Below, piece after piece: positions 1-6,498 of a DNA stretch of 15,177 bases. The notes below the pieces were generated by a model. It was not told the DNA's origin. It made no database searches and worked only from the letters and a program-made list of their open reading frames with translations. Within the stretch, counting starts at the first letter, position 1. Every line of letters starts with the position of its first letter. Made by a program: the position numbers and the translations under genes. The DNA is from Deltaproteobacteria bacterium (GTDB lineage: Bacteria; Desulfobacterota; DSM-4660; Desulfatiglandales; Desulfatiglandaceae), in NCBI GenBank assembly GCA_019314425.1, contig JAFCZI010000021.1:1-15177 (forward strand), written 5' to 3'.

Positions 1-51
1 CCCCCTCTTATTTCGGTCATGCTCGGGGAGGAGGTAAATCACGCCATGCAT
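1..51 (-). CDS. Possible start of the next gsp gene (gspM?), cut by the window edge
   Basis: Seventeen codons remain open from an ATG at 51 to the window edge. The ATG lies 7 bases after the gspL stop, with a purine-rich GGGAAGG about 10 bases upstream. GspM normally follows GspL in type II secretion operons, and that is the only reason to suggest it. The visible residues (MHGVIYLLPEHDRNKRG) are too few to recognise. Another ATG at 20, in a different frame (MTEIRG...), is also possible but has no Shine-Dalgarno sequence. Confidence 0.3.
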   Translation of the reverse strand, partial: MHGVIYLLPEHDRNKRG

Positions 52-58
52 ACTCACA

Positions 59-1522
59 CTACCTTCCCAACTTAATTTCAAACAACACCCTGTTCTTCCC
101 CTGATCCAGATTGGCGGAACTGATGGTCGTGGTTTTAAAAAGGGGCGATTTTTCAAGCCCCTGTTTTACCCGATCCACCGTGTTGTAGGTATCGGTTTCG
201 CCTTTGATCCTGACGGAATGGGGGTCAATCACCAGGCGTGAGACCTTTAAATCTATTGGCTCGGGAAGGCGCTCGGAAATCTCCAGAAAAAGATCAAGCG
301 CCCGGCTGTTCATCCCCGCCACCCGGGCCGGCGTCGAAACACGCTTCAACTCATTTATTTCTATCTGTGCCTGTTTAACGGGATCTACGATGCGGTTGAT
401 ATGGGGAAATGTTTTTTTGAACAGAACCCGTGTCCGGCTGTCAAGGGCTGCCGCCCGCTGTTTCAAGAAATAGGTATCCACCCCCATGTCAACGGCCCAG
501 AGGGCAGCGATCACCAATAGCCAGGCCGTAACTTTCCTGAAGATCTTTGAGCGATAAAATGACCGTTTTTGGACCTCAAACCCATCTTTCCTGAGGTTCG
601 GTCCCAATCCCTTGGCGTTATAACGGCCCAATGCCAGCGAGAGGGCGCCGTCCATGAGCAACGGGTCCCATAACGGCTCTGCGTGTTCCCCCAGTCGAAT
701 CCGGTCGTCATTGCACAAATCCACTCGTTGGCCGGGAATACCCAGTATTTCGGCTACAAATTGCGATACCCCGGGCTGTGTGGCACCCGGGCCCGTCAAA
801 AACGCTTTTTCGGGGGGCTCAAAGTCTTTTCGTCCGGCCCCAAAGGCGTGAAGGGTATGGCGCACAGTATTAAAAATCGCTGAGGTCTGATCTCCGCAAT
901 CCGCAATCCGCGATCCGCAATCGCCGCCGCTGCCCTGGACAAACGTGCGGATAAACACCACCCGGCCTTTCTGCCACAGCACCAGGGTTACCCGTTTTTC
1001 CCCCAGATCCAGCAAAACACCCTCGTCAGGTCTTCCCGGATTGTTAATCAGCCATAAGGCCATGGGGATACACCGGACACACAACGCTTCCGGATCAATG
1101 TCATGGGTCTTCAGCGTCTCCAGCAATCGGCCGACCATCCGTTTTTCGGCGAAAAAAGCCAACAGTTCCGGTGTATCGGACCGATTGGTGGCAAAAAAAT
1201 CAACCACCAGATCATCAATGGGAAAGGGGACGTTAGGTTCCAGCTCAAAGGAGAGCACTTCCCGTTGTTTTCTCTTGTCCTTAAAGGGAACCGTCAGGTT
1301 TCGATAGTAGGTTTCGGCCCCCGAAATGGCAACAATGCACTCCCCGCCCGTCAGATTCATGGATTGTGACAGGGTCGAAAGCCCCTGATCGAGGCGCGCC
1401 TCTTCACCCTTCAGATGAATCCGGGCGCAAGCCGTGAGTTCCCATCTCCCGAATCCTTTGAGTACCTGGACAGCGGTCAGATATTCATCACTGATATCGA
1501 TGCCTGTGACGCTCGGGGGCAT
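59..1522 (-). CDS. gspL: Type II secretion inner-membrane protein GspL
   Basis: GspL joins the GspE ATPase in the cytoplasm to the GspF/GspM platform in the inner membrane. The 487-residue product has an actin-like (PilM/GspL) cytoplasmic region starting MPPSVTGIDISDEYL. One membrane segment lies near residues 328-350 (TAWLLVIAALWAVDMGVDTY), followed by a periplasmic domain ending in VLFEIKLGR. The chosen ATG at 1522 overlaps the gspK stop as TAATG and has GGAGGA 8-9 bases upstream. An ATG 10 codons earlier lacks this and lies inside gspK. A four-unit heptad array (895-922) is translated inside the cytoplasmic domain as a Gly/Cys/Asp-rich loop (GGDCGSRIADCGD), which looks like an insertion. 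The family call rests on position after gspK and on the domain layout, since GspL sequences are poorly conserved. Confidence 0.85.
   Translation of the reverse strand: MPPSVTGIDISDEYLTAVQVLKGFGRWELTACARIHLKGEEARLDQGLSTLSQSMNLTGGECIVAISGAETYYRNLTVPFKDKRKQREVLSFELEPNVPFPIDDLVVDFFATNRSDTPELLAFFAEKRMVGRLLETLKTHDIDPEALCVRCIPMALWLINNPGRPDEGVLLDLGEKRVTLVLWQKGRVVFIRTFVQGSGGDCGSRIADCGDQTSAIFNTVRHTLHAFGAGRKDFEPPEKAFLTGPGATQPGVSQFVAEILGIPGQRVDLCNDDRIRLGEHAEPLWDPLLMDGALSLALGRYNAKGLGPNLRKDGFEVQKRSFYRSKIFRKVTAWLLVIAALWAVDMGVDTYFLKQRAAALDSRTRVLFKKTFPHINRIVDPVKQAQIEINELKRVSTPARVAGMNSRALDLFLEISERLPEPIDLKVSRLVIDPHSVRIKGETDTYNTVDRVKQGLEKSPLFKTTTISSANLDQGKNRVLFEIKLGR
895..922 (-). repeat. Four-unit GATTGCG heptad array inside gspL
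   Basis: On the minus strand, four 7-base units run head to tail: GATTGCG, GATCGCG, GATTGCG, GATTGCG. One unit differs by one base. The array is in the coding region of gspL. Its period is not a multiple of three, so gain or loss of one unit would shift the reading frame. It belongs to the same GATTNNN family as the arrays at 4151-4214 and 11804-11838. Confidence 0.85.
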
Positions 1523-2523
1523 TAATTTGTATCCTCCGGATCGGCCTTCCATTGAAGGATTTGAATCGGCTTTCCCGGTTCCCGGAAAACGGATATGTTT
1601 AGTTGCTGTTCCATTTTTCCCATGGCGCCCGTTGACTGAATTTCAAAATAATCGCTTTGGGTGGTCAGCAAACCCGTGTCGAAAACAATGTGATCCATTC
1701 CACGCACCTTCTGATACCATTTGGGATCCGCCAGGTCGTTTTCGGTGTCCTCCCGATAAGCGATCATGTCTTGAACCATGTCTTCATCCATCTCCGTTGA
1801 CAGGGCCTGCAGAACCACCGGCCCCGCTGTATTGATATTGATTTTCCCGTCCCCGTGAACGCTCAGATAGGGCATAATCCCTTTTTTTTCAGATGTGCCG
1901 TAGAGCAGTTCTCCGGAAATACCGCGTATGAGGGCCAGACGGTCCAGCGATCCCAGGGGACTATTTCCGCAGGCATAGGGCGGATCCAGGCCCTGGTAAT
2001 AACCGGATTCGGCGCCAAAACGGGTTATGTCTTCATCCGGGTCAAGCCAGTCTTTGATGAAATCCATCAAATTTGAAACCGCATCCGAATCAAGACCAAA
2101 TGCTTTTGAAAGTAGAAACCGCTGAAACAGATCTCTTTGTGCCGGGCGCCAGTCGCCCTTACTGTCCAAGAGCCGGTTGATTTGAATTTTGCTGCAAAGA
2201 TCTGAAATTTCCACCATAAAATACCCTTTTTCAAACAGGGCGGTCGATTGCAGGGAAAGTTCCCTGGATTGCGCCCAGGGTTCCCGAAGGGTGTCCACGT
2301 CATTCTGTTCTTTGTCCTCTGAAAGCACCATCACGGCGCACTCAAATCCTGAACGGGCCACCAGACGAAGCCGGGTGTTTTCCTTAAGGTTGGAAGACCC
2401 ATAAAGCCCGGACCACACGGAGCGGTTGAACTGAAGGGTCACCACCACCATCATGCTGATCATAAGGAGCGTCAGGACCAGCGCGAAGCCCTTCTGATTT
2501 TTCAATCGTGAAGGTTTTGGCAT
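1522..2523 (-). CDS. gspK: Type II secretion minor pseudopilin GspK
   Basis: GspK is the large tip pseudopilin that, with GspI and GspJ, is thought to start pseudopilus assembly. The 333-residue length fits GspK, which is about twice the size of the others. The N-terminus MPKPSRLKNQKG is a basic prepilin leader, followed by a hydrophobic helix (FALVLTLLMISMMVVVTLQF). As is usual for GspK, there is no Glu at +5 of the mature protein. Further along is the family's helical domain with helix-hairpin-helix-like stretches (INRLLDSKGDW, INTAGPVVLQALS). The ATG at 2523 has AGGGGG immediately upstream. A GTG at 2535 in the same frame has no ribosome-binding site. The gene starts 8 bases after the gspJ stop and its own stop overlaps the gspL start. 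Confidence 0.92.
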   Translation of the reverse strand: MPKPSRLKNQKGFALVLTLLMISMMVVVTLQFNRSVWSGLYGSSNLKENTRLRLVARSGFECAVMVLSEDKEQNDVDTLREPWAQSRELSLQSTALFEKGYFMVEISDLCSKIQINRLLDSKGDWRPAQRDLFQRFLLSKAFGLDSDAVSNLMDFIKDWLDPDEDITRFGAESGYYQGLDPPYACGNSPLGSLDRLALIRGISGELLYGTSEKKGIMPYLSVHGDGKININTAGPVVLQALSTEMDEDMVQDMIAYREDTENDLADPKWYQKVRGMDHIVFDTGLLTTQSDYFEIQSTGAMGKMEQQLNISVFREPGKPIQILQWKADPEDTN

Positions 2524-2531
2524 TTTCCCCC

Positions 2532-3200
2532 TCACAAAATGGGCGGCAGTGCAACACCGGTCATGAATTGCAGAGGGGTTTCCGGGAAAATGGCATTTTG
2601 AAACCCAACGGAAATCTCTACCCGCGACGGCAATGGTTCTATCCCGCTGCGTTGGGTGGTATCCCAGGTCTTGTGGGCGTTGCCACGCTTGTCATAGTAG
2701 ATGAAATCGAGCCATTTCAATCCCTCGCAAAGCCGTAATCCCCCGTGGCTGTTTTCGGCGCTTTCCAGGTAATCGAGGGTATCGGAGCGGTAAAGGGTCA
2801 GCGCCTTTGTTTTTTCTTCATATTCCGTGTAATAGCGGATCTCCGCAGGTCCTTCCGCCTGGCGCCCGGTCTTGAAGGATAAATGGGCAGAAGAAAGGAA
2901 ACGAAGGGTGTCCGCGCTTTTATCATCCACCTGATGGTCTTCTCCCACAAAAAGAAACCGCAGGGTCACACCGGCCTGAGGTTGTTCTCCTTGGGTCCAA
3001 TGGCTCCCACAGACGGAAGCCAGATCCTCGGAAATCCGTTCCAGGGCCACCCGGGCTGCGGCATAAATTTCTTCTTGGGCTTCGGTTTCGTTCACCACCT
3101 TGAAAGTCCCCGAAAAAGCACCGAAAACCGCTGACACCACCAGGGTCAGCATGAAAATTGCGAGGAGAATCTCAAGAAGTGTGAAACCCCGGTTTTCCAT
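2532..3200 (-). CDS. gspJ: Type II secretion minor pseudopilin GspJ
   Basis: GspJ is a minor pseudopilin of the pseudopilus tip complex with GspI and GspK, in the inner membrane and periplasm. The product is 222 residues. A very short leader, MENRG, precedes FTLLEILLAIFMLTLVV, the prepilin peptidase site with Glu at +5 and a hydrophobic helix. The rest is a beta-rich periplasmic domain of about 190 residues, a normal length for GspJ. The start at 3200 has GGAAGG six bases upstream. A start at 3233 would overlap the GTAGGGGC hairpin repeat and place 11 extra residues before the leader. A 44-base gap separates it from gspI and is largely filled by that repeat. Confidence 0.92.
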   Translation of the reverse strand: MENRGFTLLEILLAIFMLTLVVSAVFGAFSGTFKVVNETEAQEEIYAAARVALERISEDLASVCGSHWTQGEQPQAGVTLRFLFVGEDHQVDDKSADTLRFLSSAHLSFKTGRQAEGPAEIRYYTEYEEKTKALTLYRSDTLDYLESAENSHGGLRLCEGLKWLDFIYYDKRGNAHKTWDTTQRSGIEPLPSRVEISVGFQNAIFPETPLQFMTGVALPPIL

Positions 3201-3223
3201 TGCCGCCTTCCATCCTTCGTAAA

Positions 3224-3248
3224 GGGCAGGCACGAGGCCTGCCCCTAC
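3224..3248 (-). repeat. GTAGGGGC hairpin repeat, copy 1 (gspI stop to gspJ)
   Basis: On the minus strand it reads GTAGGGGCAGGC, CTCGT, GCCTGCCC. The arms GGGCAGGC and GCCTGCCC pair perfectly over 8 bases around a 5-base loop. The TAG near its 5' end is the in-frame stop codon of gspI. The flanks extend the symmetry: TAAAG before the repeat is mirrored by CTTTA after it. It has no U-tract, so it does not look like an intrinsic terminator. Confidence 0.85.
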
Positions 3249-3658
3249 TTTATCGTTTCCGGTGGAAAAAACCGATACAGCCTGAGATCATATCGATAAC
3301 GCGCCTCTTCACCACAGGTGACTTCCAGATCAATCCGCTTGAGGCGGCCTTTCATTTTGTCAAGGCCGGGCAGATCGGCATTCTGTACGGACAGACGCCA
3401 GGCATACCCTGAGAACACATCGCCGAAATCCCCTGAGTCCGAAGCCAGATTCCCCATTTCGGCTACCGTCACCTCCGCCATTTTTCCCTGGGCCAGCAGG
3501 GCCGCCATGGTATGAAAACGGCTTTCAGCGGCCAGGGTCAGGCTTCTCGACTGCAATCCCAGTACCGCCGACAGGGCGATGGTCAGTATGGCAACGGCGA
3601 TCATAATCTCCAGAAGGGTAAACCCCTGAGATTTATTCCTCATTTTCGAAATCAACAT
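3245..3658 (-). CDS. gspI: Type II secretion minor pseudopilin GspI
   Basis: GspI is a minor pseudopilin that nucleates the pseudopilus tip with GspJ and GspK. The prepilin cleavage region reads KSQG/FTLLEIMIAVAILTIAL with Glu at +5. A small periplasmic domain follows, and the total of 137 residues is normal for GspI. The start is uncertain. The ATG at 3658 has TGGAAA about 5 bases upstream and overlaps gspH by 26 bases. The ATG at 3643 (MRNKSQG, 11-base overlap) gives a shorter, more typical leader but has no ribosome-binding site. The stop codon TAG is the second to fourth base of a GTAGGGGC hairpin repeat. Confidence 0.9.
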   Translation of the reverse strand: MLISKMRNKSQGFTLLEIMIAVAILTIALSAVLGLQSRSLTLAAESRFHTMAALLAQGKMAEVTVAEMGNLASDSGDFGDVFSGYAWRLSVQNADLPGLDKMKGRLKRIDLEVTCGEEARYRYDLRLYRFFPPETIK

Positions 3659-4202
3659 ATTTTTCCAGCACGGCAACCTTCCCCCCGAAAGGGCTCAGCA
3701 CAACCGTGAATCGCCGACCGTCATCATCGCCCAGATGGATGGCGGAAGGCTGAATATACCCCTTCTTGAAAAACAGGATAACGGCTTCTCCTTCACTTAT
3801 CTTGCCCTCTTCCTTGAACCATACATCAAGGATTTCGACATTCGGGGGCAGCTTTTCAGCGTTTTTTCGCGCCTGCACCTGCTCTTCTTCGGTCATGGCT
3901 GTAAATCCGACCCAGTATTGCTGCTGCACCATATCCAGACGGAGGCCGTAGGTCCTCTGTTCCCGCACCGCCTCGTCCCTCAGGTTTTTCACCAGCCCCA
4001 CCATGCGAAGCGCGGTGCGTTTCAAGGCATCGCTCAACAGGGTATTTCGAATCTTCGGCATGGTCAACCCGATCATCATGACAATGAGGCTCACCACCAC
4101 CACCAGTTCGATTAACGTAAAGCCTTTATGGTTTCGGACCATCACAAAAGGATTGATGATTTGCGATTGATGATTGGGTTTACACCGACAATCAACCCTC
4201 AT
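3633..4202 (-). CDS. gspH: Type II secretion minor pseudopilin GspH
   Basis: GspH is the minor pseudopilin linking the tip complex to the GspG shaft. The 189-residue product carries HKG/FTLIELVVVVSLIVMMIGL, a prepilin peptidase site with Glu at +5. The domain that follows is beta-rich, with a GspH-like length. The ATG at 4202 overlaps the gspG stop as TGATG and has GGGAG about 11 bases upstream, so translation is probably coupled. This start gives an unusual leader of about 26 residues, because codons 2-17 are made of a heptad repeat array. The in-frame GTG at 4145 and ATG at 4142 would give an ordinary 5-6-residue leader but have no ribosome-binding site. The array may therefore have been inserted between the original start and its signals. 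Confidence 0.88.
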   Translation of the reverse strand: MRVDCRCKPNHQSQIINPFVMVRNHKGFTLIELVVVVSLIVMMIGLTMPKIRNTLLSDALKRTALRMVGLVKNLRDEAVREQRTYGLRLDMVQQQYWVGFTAMTEEEQVQARKNAEKLPPNVEILDVWFKEEGKISEGEAVILFFKKGYIQPSAIHLGDDDGRRFTVVLSPFGGKVAVLEKYVDFENEE

Positions 4203-4214
4203 CAATCATCAATC
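4151..4214. repeat. Inverted pair of four-unit GATTNNN heptad arrays at gspG/gspH
   Basis: On the plus strand, 4151-4178 reads GATTGAT, GATTTGC, GATTGAT, GATTGGG. An 8-base spacer (4179-4186) follows. Then 4187-4214 reads GACAATC, AACCCTC, ATCAATC, ATCAATC, which is the same heptad family on the other strand. Each arm is 28 bases, giving a 64-base inverted structure. It spans the gspG stop, the overlapping gspH start and the first 17 or so codons of gspH. Confidence 0.8.
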
Positions 4215-4654
4215 TCCCAACTATTAACGTCCTTGTTCTGATCCTCTCCTCCGGGCTGGCCGTCGGCCCCGTAGCTCACCAGGTCAAAGTCATCATGAAG
4301 GCCGGGGCTGAGGTAGACGTATTCATGACCCCATGGATCTTTGGGCACTTTCCCCTTTTCAAGATACCCACCCTTTCGCCATTGCCTGGGCAGTTCCCCC
4401 ACGGTAGGCGCTTCAGTAAGTGCCTGCAACCCCTGTTCCGTGGATGGATAGATGCCGTTGTCCAGTTTGTAGAGTTTGAGCGCCGTCTCTATGCTCTCCA
4501 TCTGTACCCGGGCTTTCATCCTTCTGGCTTCCTCGGGCCTACCCATGATTCGTGGAATAATGAGCCCGGCCAGAATTCCCAGAATAACGATGACCACCAT
4601 CAGTTCAATCAGGGTGAAACCGTGAACATTCAAACGCTTTCTGTTCATGTTCAT
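4202..4654 (-). CDS. gspG: Type II secretion major pseudopilin GspG
   Basis: GspG is the main subunit of the pseudopilus, which grows from the inner membrane to push substrates through the GspD secretin. The 150-residue product is typical. The leader [12 protein letters not shown] is followed by [32 protein letters not shown], with Glu at +5. The globular domain has the family's [15 protein letters not shown] and [13 protein letters not shown]. The calcium-site loop is [16 protein letters not shown] near the C-terminus. The start at 4654 has AGGAAAGG just upstream; a second ATG two codons on is equally possible. The last residues (EIDD) are encoded by the heptad array, and the stop overlaps the gspH start. 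Confidence 0.97.
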   Translation of the reverse strand: MNMNRKRLNVHGFTLIELMVVIVILGILAGLIIPRIMGRPEEARRMKARVQMESIETALKLYKLDNGIYPSTEQGLQALTEAPTVGELPRQWRKGGYLEKGKVPKDPWGHEYVYLSPGLHDDFDLVSYGADGQPGGEDQNKDVNSWEIDD

Positions 4655-4677
4655 ATCCTTTCCTGCGATGTTTTTTT

Positions 4678-5904
4678 CTAGCGAATCATCTGATTCAAAT
4701 CAAAAATCGGCAGCAGCATCGAAATCACAATAAACCCGACGGTAACGCCCATGAGCAGGATCATCACCGGCTCCAACATGGACGTCATGGCCAGGACCTG
4801 TGATTCCACTTCCCGTTCATACATATCCGCAATTTTATCCAGCATTTCTTCCAGATGGCCGCTTTGTTCGCCGGCCGAAATCATCTGTACCGCAATGGGC
4901 GGAAAACAACGGTCCCCCGTGATGGCGGCGGCCAGGGCGTTGCCCTTCTCAACCGAATCTATGGCGCCATCGATGACTTCCACAAAAAGTGTGTTGCCCA
5001 CCACATTTTTGACAATGTTCAGGGCGGTCAAAAGCGGCACACCATTTTGAAGCAGGCTTCCCAGGGTTCGCGCAAAACGCGCCACGGCGGTTTTGATGTT
5101 AAACGCGCCCACAAGGGGAATGGCCAGTTTAAACCGATCCCATGCATATCGGCCCTTTTCCGTATTTTTCAACCGCCAGAACAAAACCACGAGGCCCGCA
5201 GCCAGGGCAAGGACCAGCCACCAGAACTTCATGAGAAAATCGCTGATCCCTATGAGAACGATGGTGGGCAGCGGCAGCACCTGATGCATCTCATGGAAAA
5301 TCCGGGTGACATTGGGTACCACAAAGGCCACCAGGAAAAAAACCACCACTACCCCCACACAGCTCATGAGGATCGGATACGCCATGGCCGCTTTCAAGCG
5401 CCCTTTCAAGGCCTGCTCCTGTTCGCTCAAATCGGCCAGTCGGTGCAATACCAGGTCGAGAGAACCCGAGGCCTCTCCGGCGCGGACCATGTTGACGTAG
5501 ACATTGGAGAAAACCTTCGGGTGATTCGAAAGGGCGTGGGCCAGGCTGTTGCCTTCATTGACGGATTCCTTGATCTGGGCCAGCACACGTTTGAATGCCG
5601 GGTTGGCCACCTGCATGAGCATGGCCTCCAGGGATGCCACCAGGGTAATGCCGGCCCCCAGGAGAATGGCCAGTTGACGCGTGGCGACAGACAATTCACC
5701 CAGTTTGACCCGTTTTAAAAAAGGCAATCGAACCGTTTGGGTTCCTGCGGATTCTTGGGTCGAGGAAGCGGACGCCTTAATGCTGACGGGAAAAACGCCC
5801 GTTTCCCTTAATTTCTGTCTTGCCGCGATGGGGCTGTCGGCATCAATGATCCCGTCCCGGTTCTTGCCGGCCCTGTCCAGGGCCCGATATTCATAAACGG
5901 GCAT
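4678..5904 (-). CDS. gspF: Type II secretion platform protein GspF
   Basis: GspF is the polytopic inner-membrane platform protein that couples the GspE ATPase to pseudopilus assembly. The start [14 protein letters not shown] is the family's signature N-terminus. The ATG at 5904 has GGAG 9 bases upstream, and an earlier in-frame start at 5997 would add 31 unrelated residues. The 408-residue length matches the usual 400-410. Two repeated cytoplasmic helical domains ([14 protein letters not shown] near residue 75 and [19 protein letters not shown] near 280) are each followed by membrane segments. The last is [21 protein letters not shown]. The gene leads the operon and stands 23 bases from gspG. 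gspE, which often precedes gspF, is not upstream here. Confidence 0.97.
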   Translation of the reverse strand: MPVYEYRALDRAGKNRDGIIDADSPIAARQKLRETGVFPVSIKASASSTQESAGTQTVRLPFLKRVKLGELSVATRQLAILLGAGITLVASLEAMLMQVANPAFKRVLAQIKESVNEGNSLAHALSNHPKVFSNVYVNMVRAGEASGSLDLVLHRLADLSEQEQALKGRLKAAMAYPILMSCVGVVVVFFLVAFVVPNVTRIFHEMHQVLPLPTIVLIGISDFLMKFWWLVLALAAGLVVLFWRLKNTEKGRYAWDRFKLAIPLVGAFNIKTAVARFARTLGSLLQNGVPLLTALNIVKNVVGNTLFVEVIDGAIDSVEKGNALAAAITGDRCFPPIAVQMISAGEQSGHLEEMLDKIADMYEREVESQVLAMTSMLEPVMILLMGVTVGFIVISMLLPIFDLNQMIR

Positions 5905-6285
5905 GTTGGTCTGCTCCGGCTCAGAAAAGGTGTCAGGTGTTAGGCATAAGATGCACAAGGTATTTAGTGCCTGAACCCGTAGGCGGCATCCTAACAACCC
6001 CCATGCACCCTGTCAACAACATGACGCTTCAGGATTTCCCCATTTTATATCAAATTGTTGTATAAAAGCACGATATTTGTGCGATGGGAGACTTTGTCGG
6101 TATCCGATCAGTTTTGTGACAAAATCGCAAAAAACCCGGGAACGGGCTGCGGTAGCGGGAAATGTTTCTAACGCGGGCTGTGTCTTCAACCCAAATGCCC
6201 TCACGCAAATGCGAAAAGGCACCAAGTTTTTCTTGTTTTTTATAACAGAGAACCAGACCATTAGGGCTTATTTAAGGGGAGAAAG
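5905..6285. other. Intergenic region between gspF and the plus-strand small ORF
   Basis: About 380 bases hold the gsp promoter and its leader. The leader carries two short heptads, GGTGTCA GGTGTTA on the plus strand at 5930-5943. An AT-rich stretch (about 6040-6080) contains a small hairpin, GCAC with GTGC around GATATTT. Near 6241 a TATAAC could serve as a -10 for the plus-strand ORF, but no -35 is seen at the right distance. ORFs here on either strand have no ribosome-binding site or recognisable sequence. Confidence 0.5.
5988..6016 (-). promoter_or_regulatory. Sigma-70-type promoter for the gspFGHIJKL operon
   Basis: On the minus strand a perfect -35 TTGACA (6016-6011) and a -10 TAGGAT (5993-5988, 4 of 6) are separated by 17 bases. 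Transcription would begin near 5981, giving a leader of about 75 bases before gspF at 5904. The call rests on box match and position only. Confidence 0.6.
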
Positions 6286-6498
6286 TTGAAACGGTTATGG
6301 GTATGGTTCGTAGCGCTCTTTCTGGTGATGGCATCTTTGAGTACCGTGCTGACCCAGGTCACCATCGGCGGTGGCATGAGTGTCAGTACCACCGGCCAGA
6401 AACTCAGCCGCCATCTGGACACCACCTATGGCTGGTGGGTGGACGGGTCTTACCGCCTGGGAATTGACGTCGCACATCATGTACGGGCACTATTTTAG
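6286..6498 (+). CDS. Small putative membrane-anchored protein, unknown function
   Basis: This is the only plus-strand ORF I would call. A TTG start at 6286 has AAGGGGAGAAAG just upstream, a good ribosome-binding site. The 70-residue product begins LKRLWVWFVALFLVMASLST, a basic end followed by one hydrophobic segment: an uncleaved anchor or signal peptide. A Gly/Ser/Thr-rich linker (QVTIGGGMSVSTTGQ) and a tail with GWWVDGSYRLGIDVAHH follow. I do not recognise a family. Its stop overlaps the arnT stop by 3 bases in convergent orientation. It lies where the missing C-terminal part of arnT would be expected, so it could be native or a remnant joined there by rearrangement. Confidence 0.45.
   Translation: MKRLWVWFVALFLVMASLSTVLTQVTIGGGMSVSTTGQKLSRHLDTTYGWWVDGSYRLGIDVAHHVRALF

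Noticed and set aside
895..4214. A CRISPR array
   Set aside because: The repeats are 7-base tandem units without spacers, so they are microsatellite-like, not repeat-spacer arrays.
4855..5718. A long plus-strand ORF (287 codons) opposite gspF
   Set aside because: It is the antisense frame of a well-conserved gspF, and its His/Gln-rich composition is typical of a shadow frame.
6013..6261. An 82-codon minus-strand ORF in the gspF upstream region
   Set aside because: It has no ribosome-binding site or recognisable sequence, and it runs into the gsp promoter.
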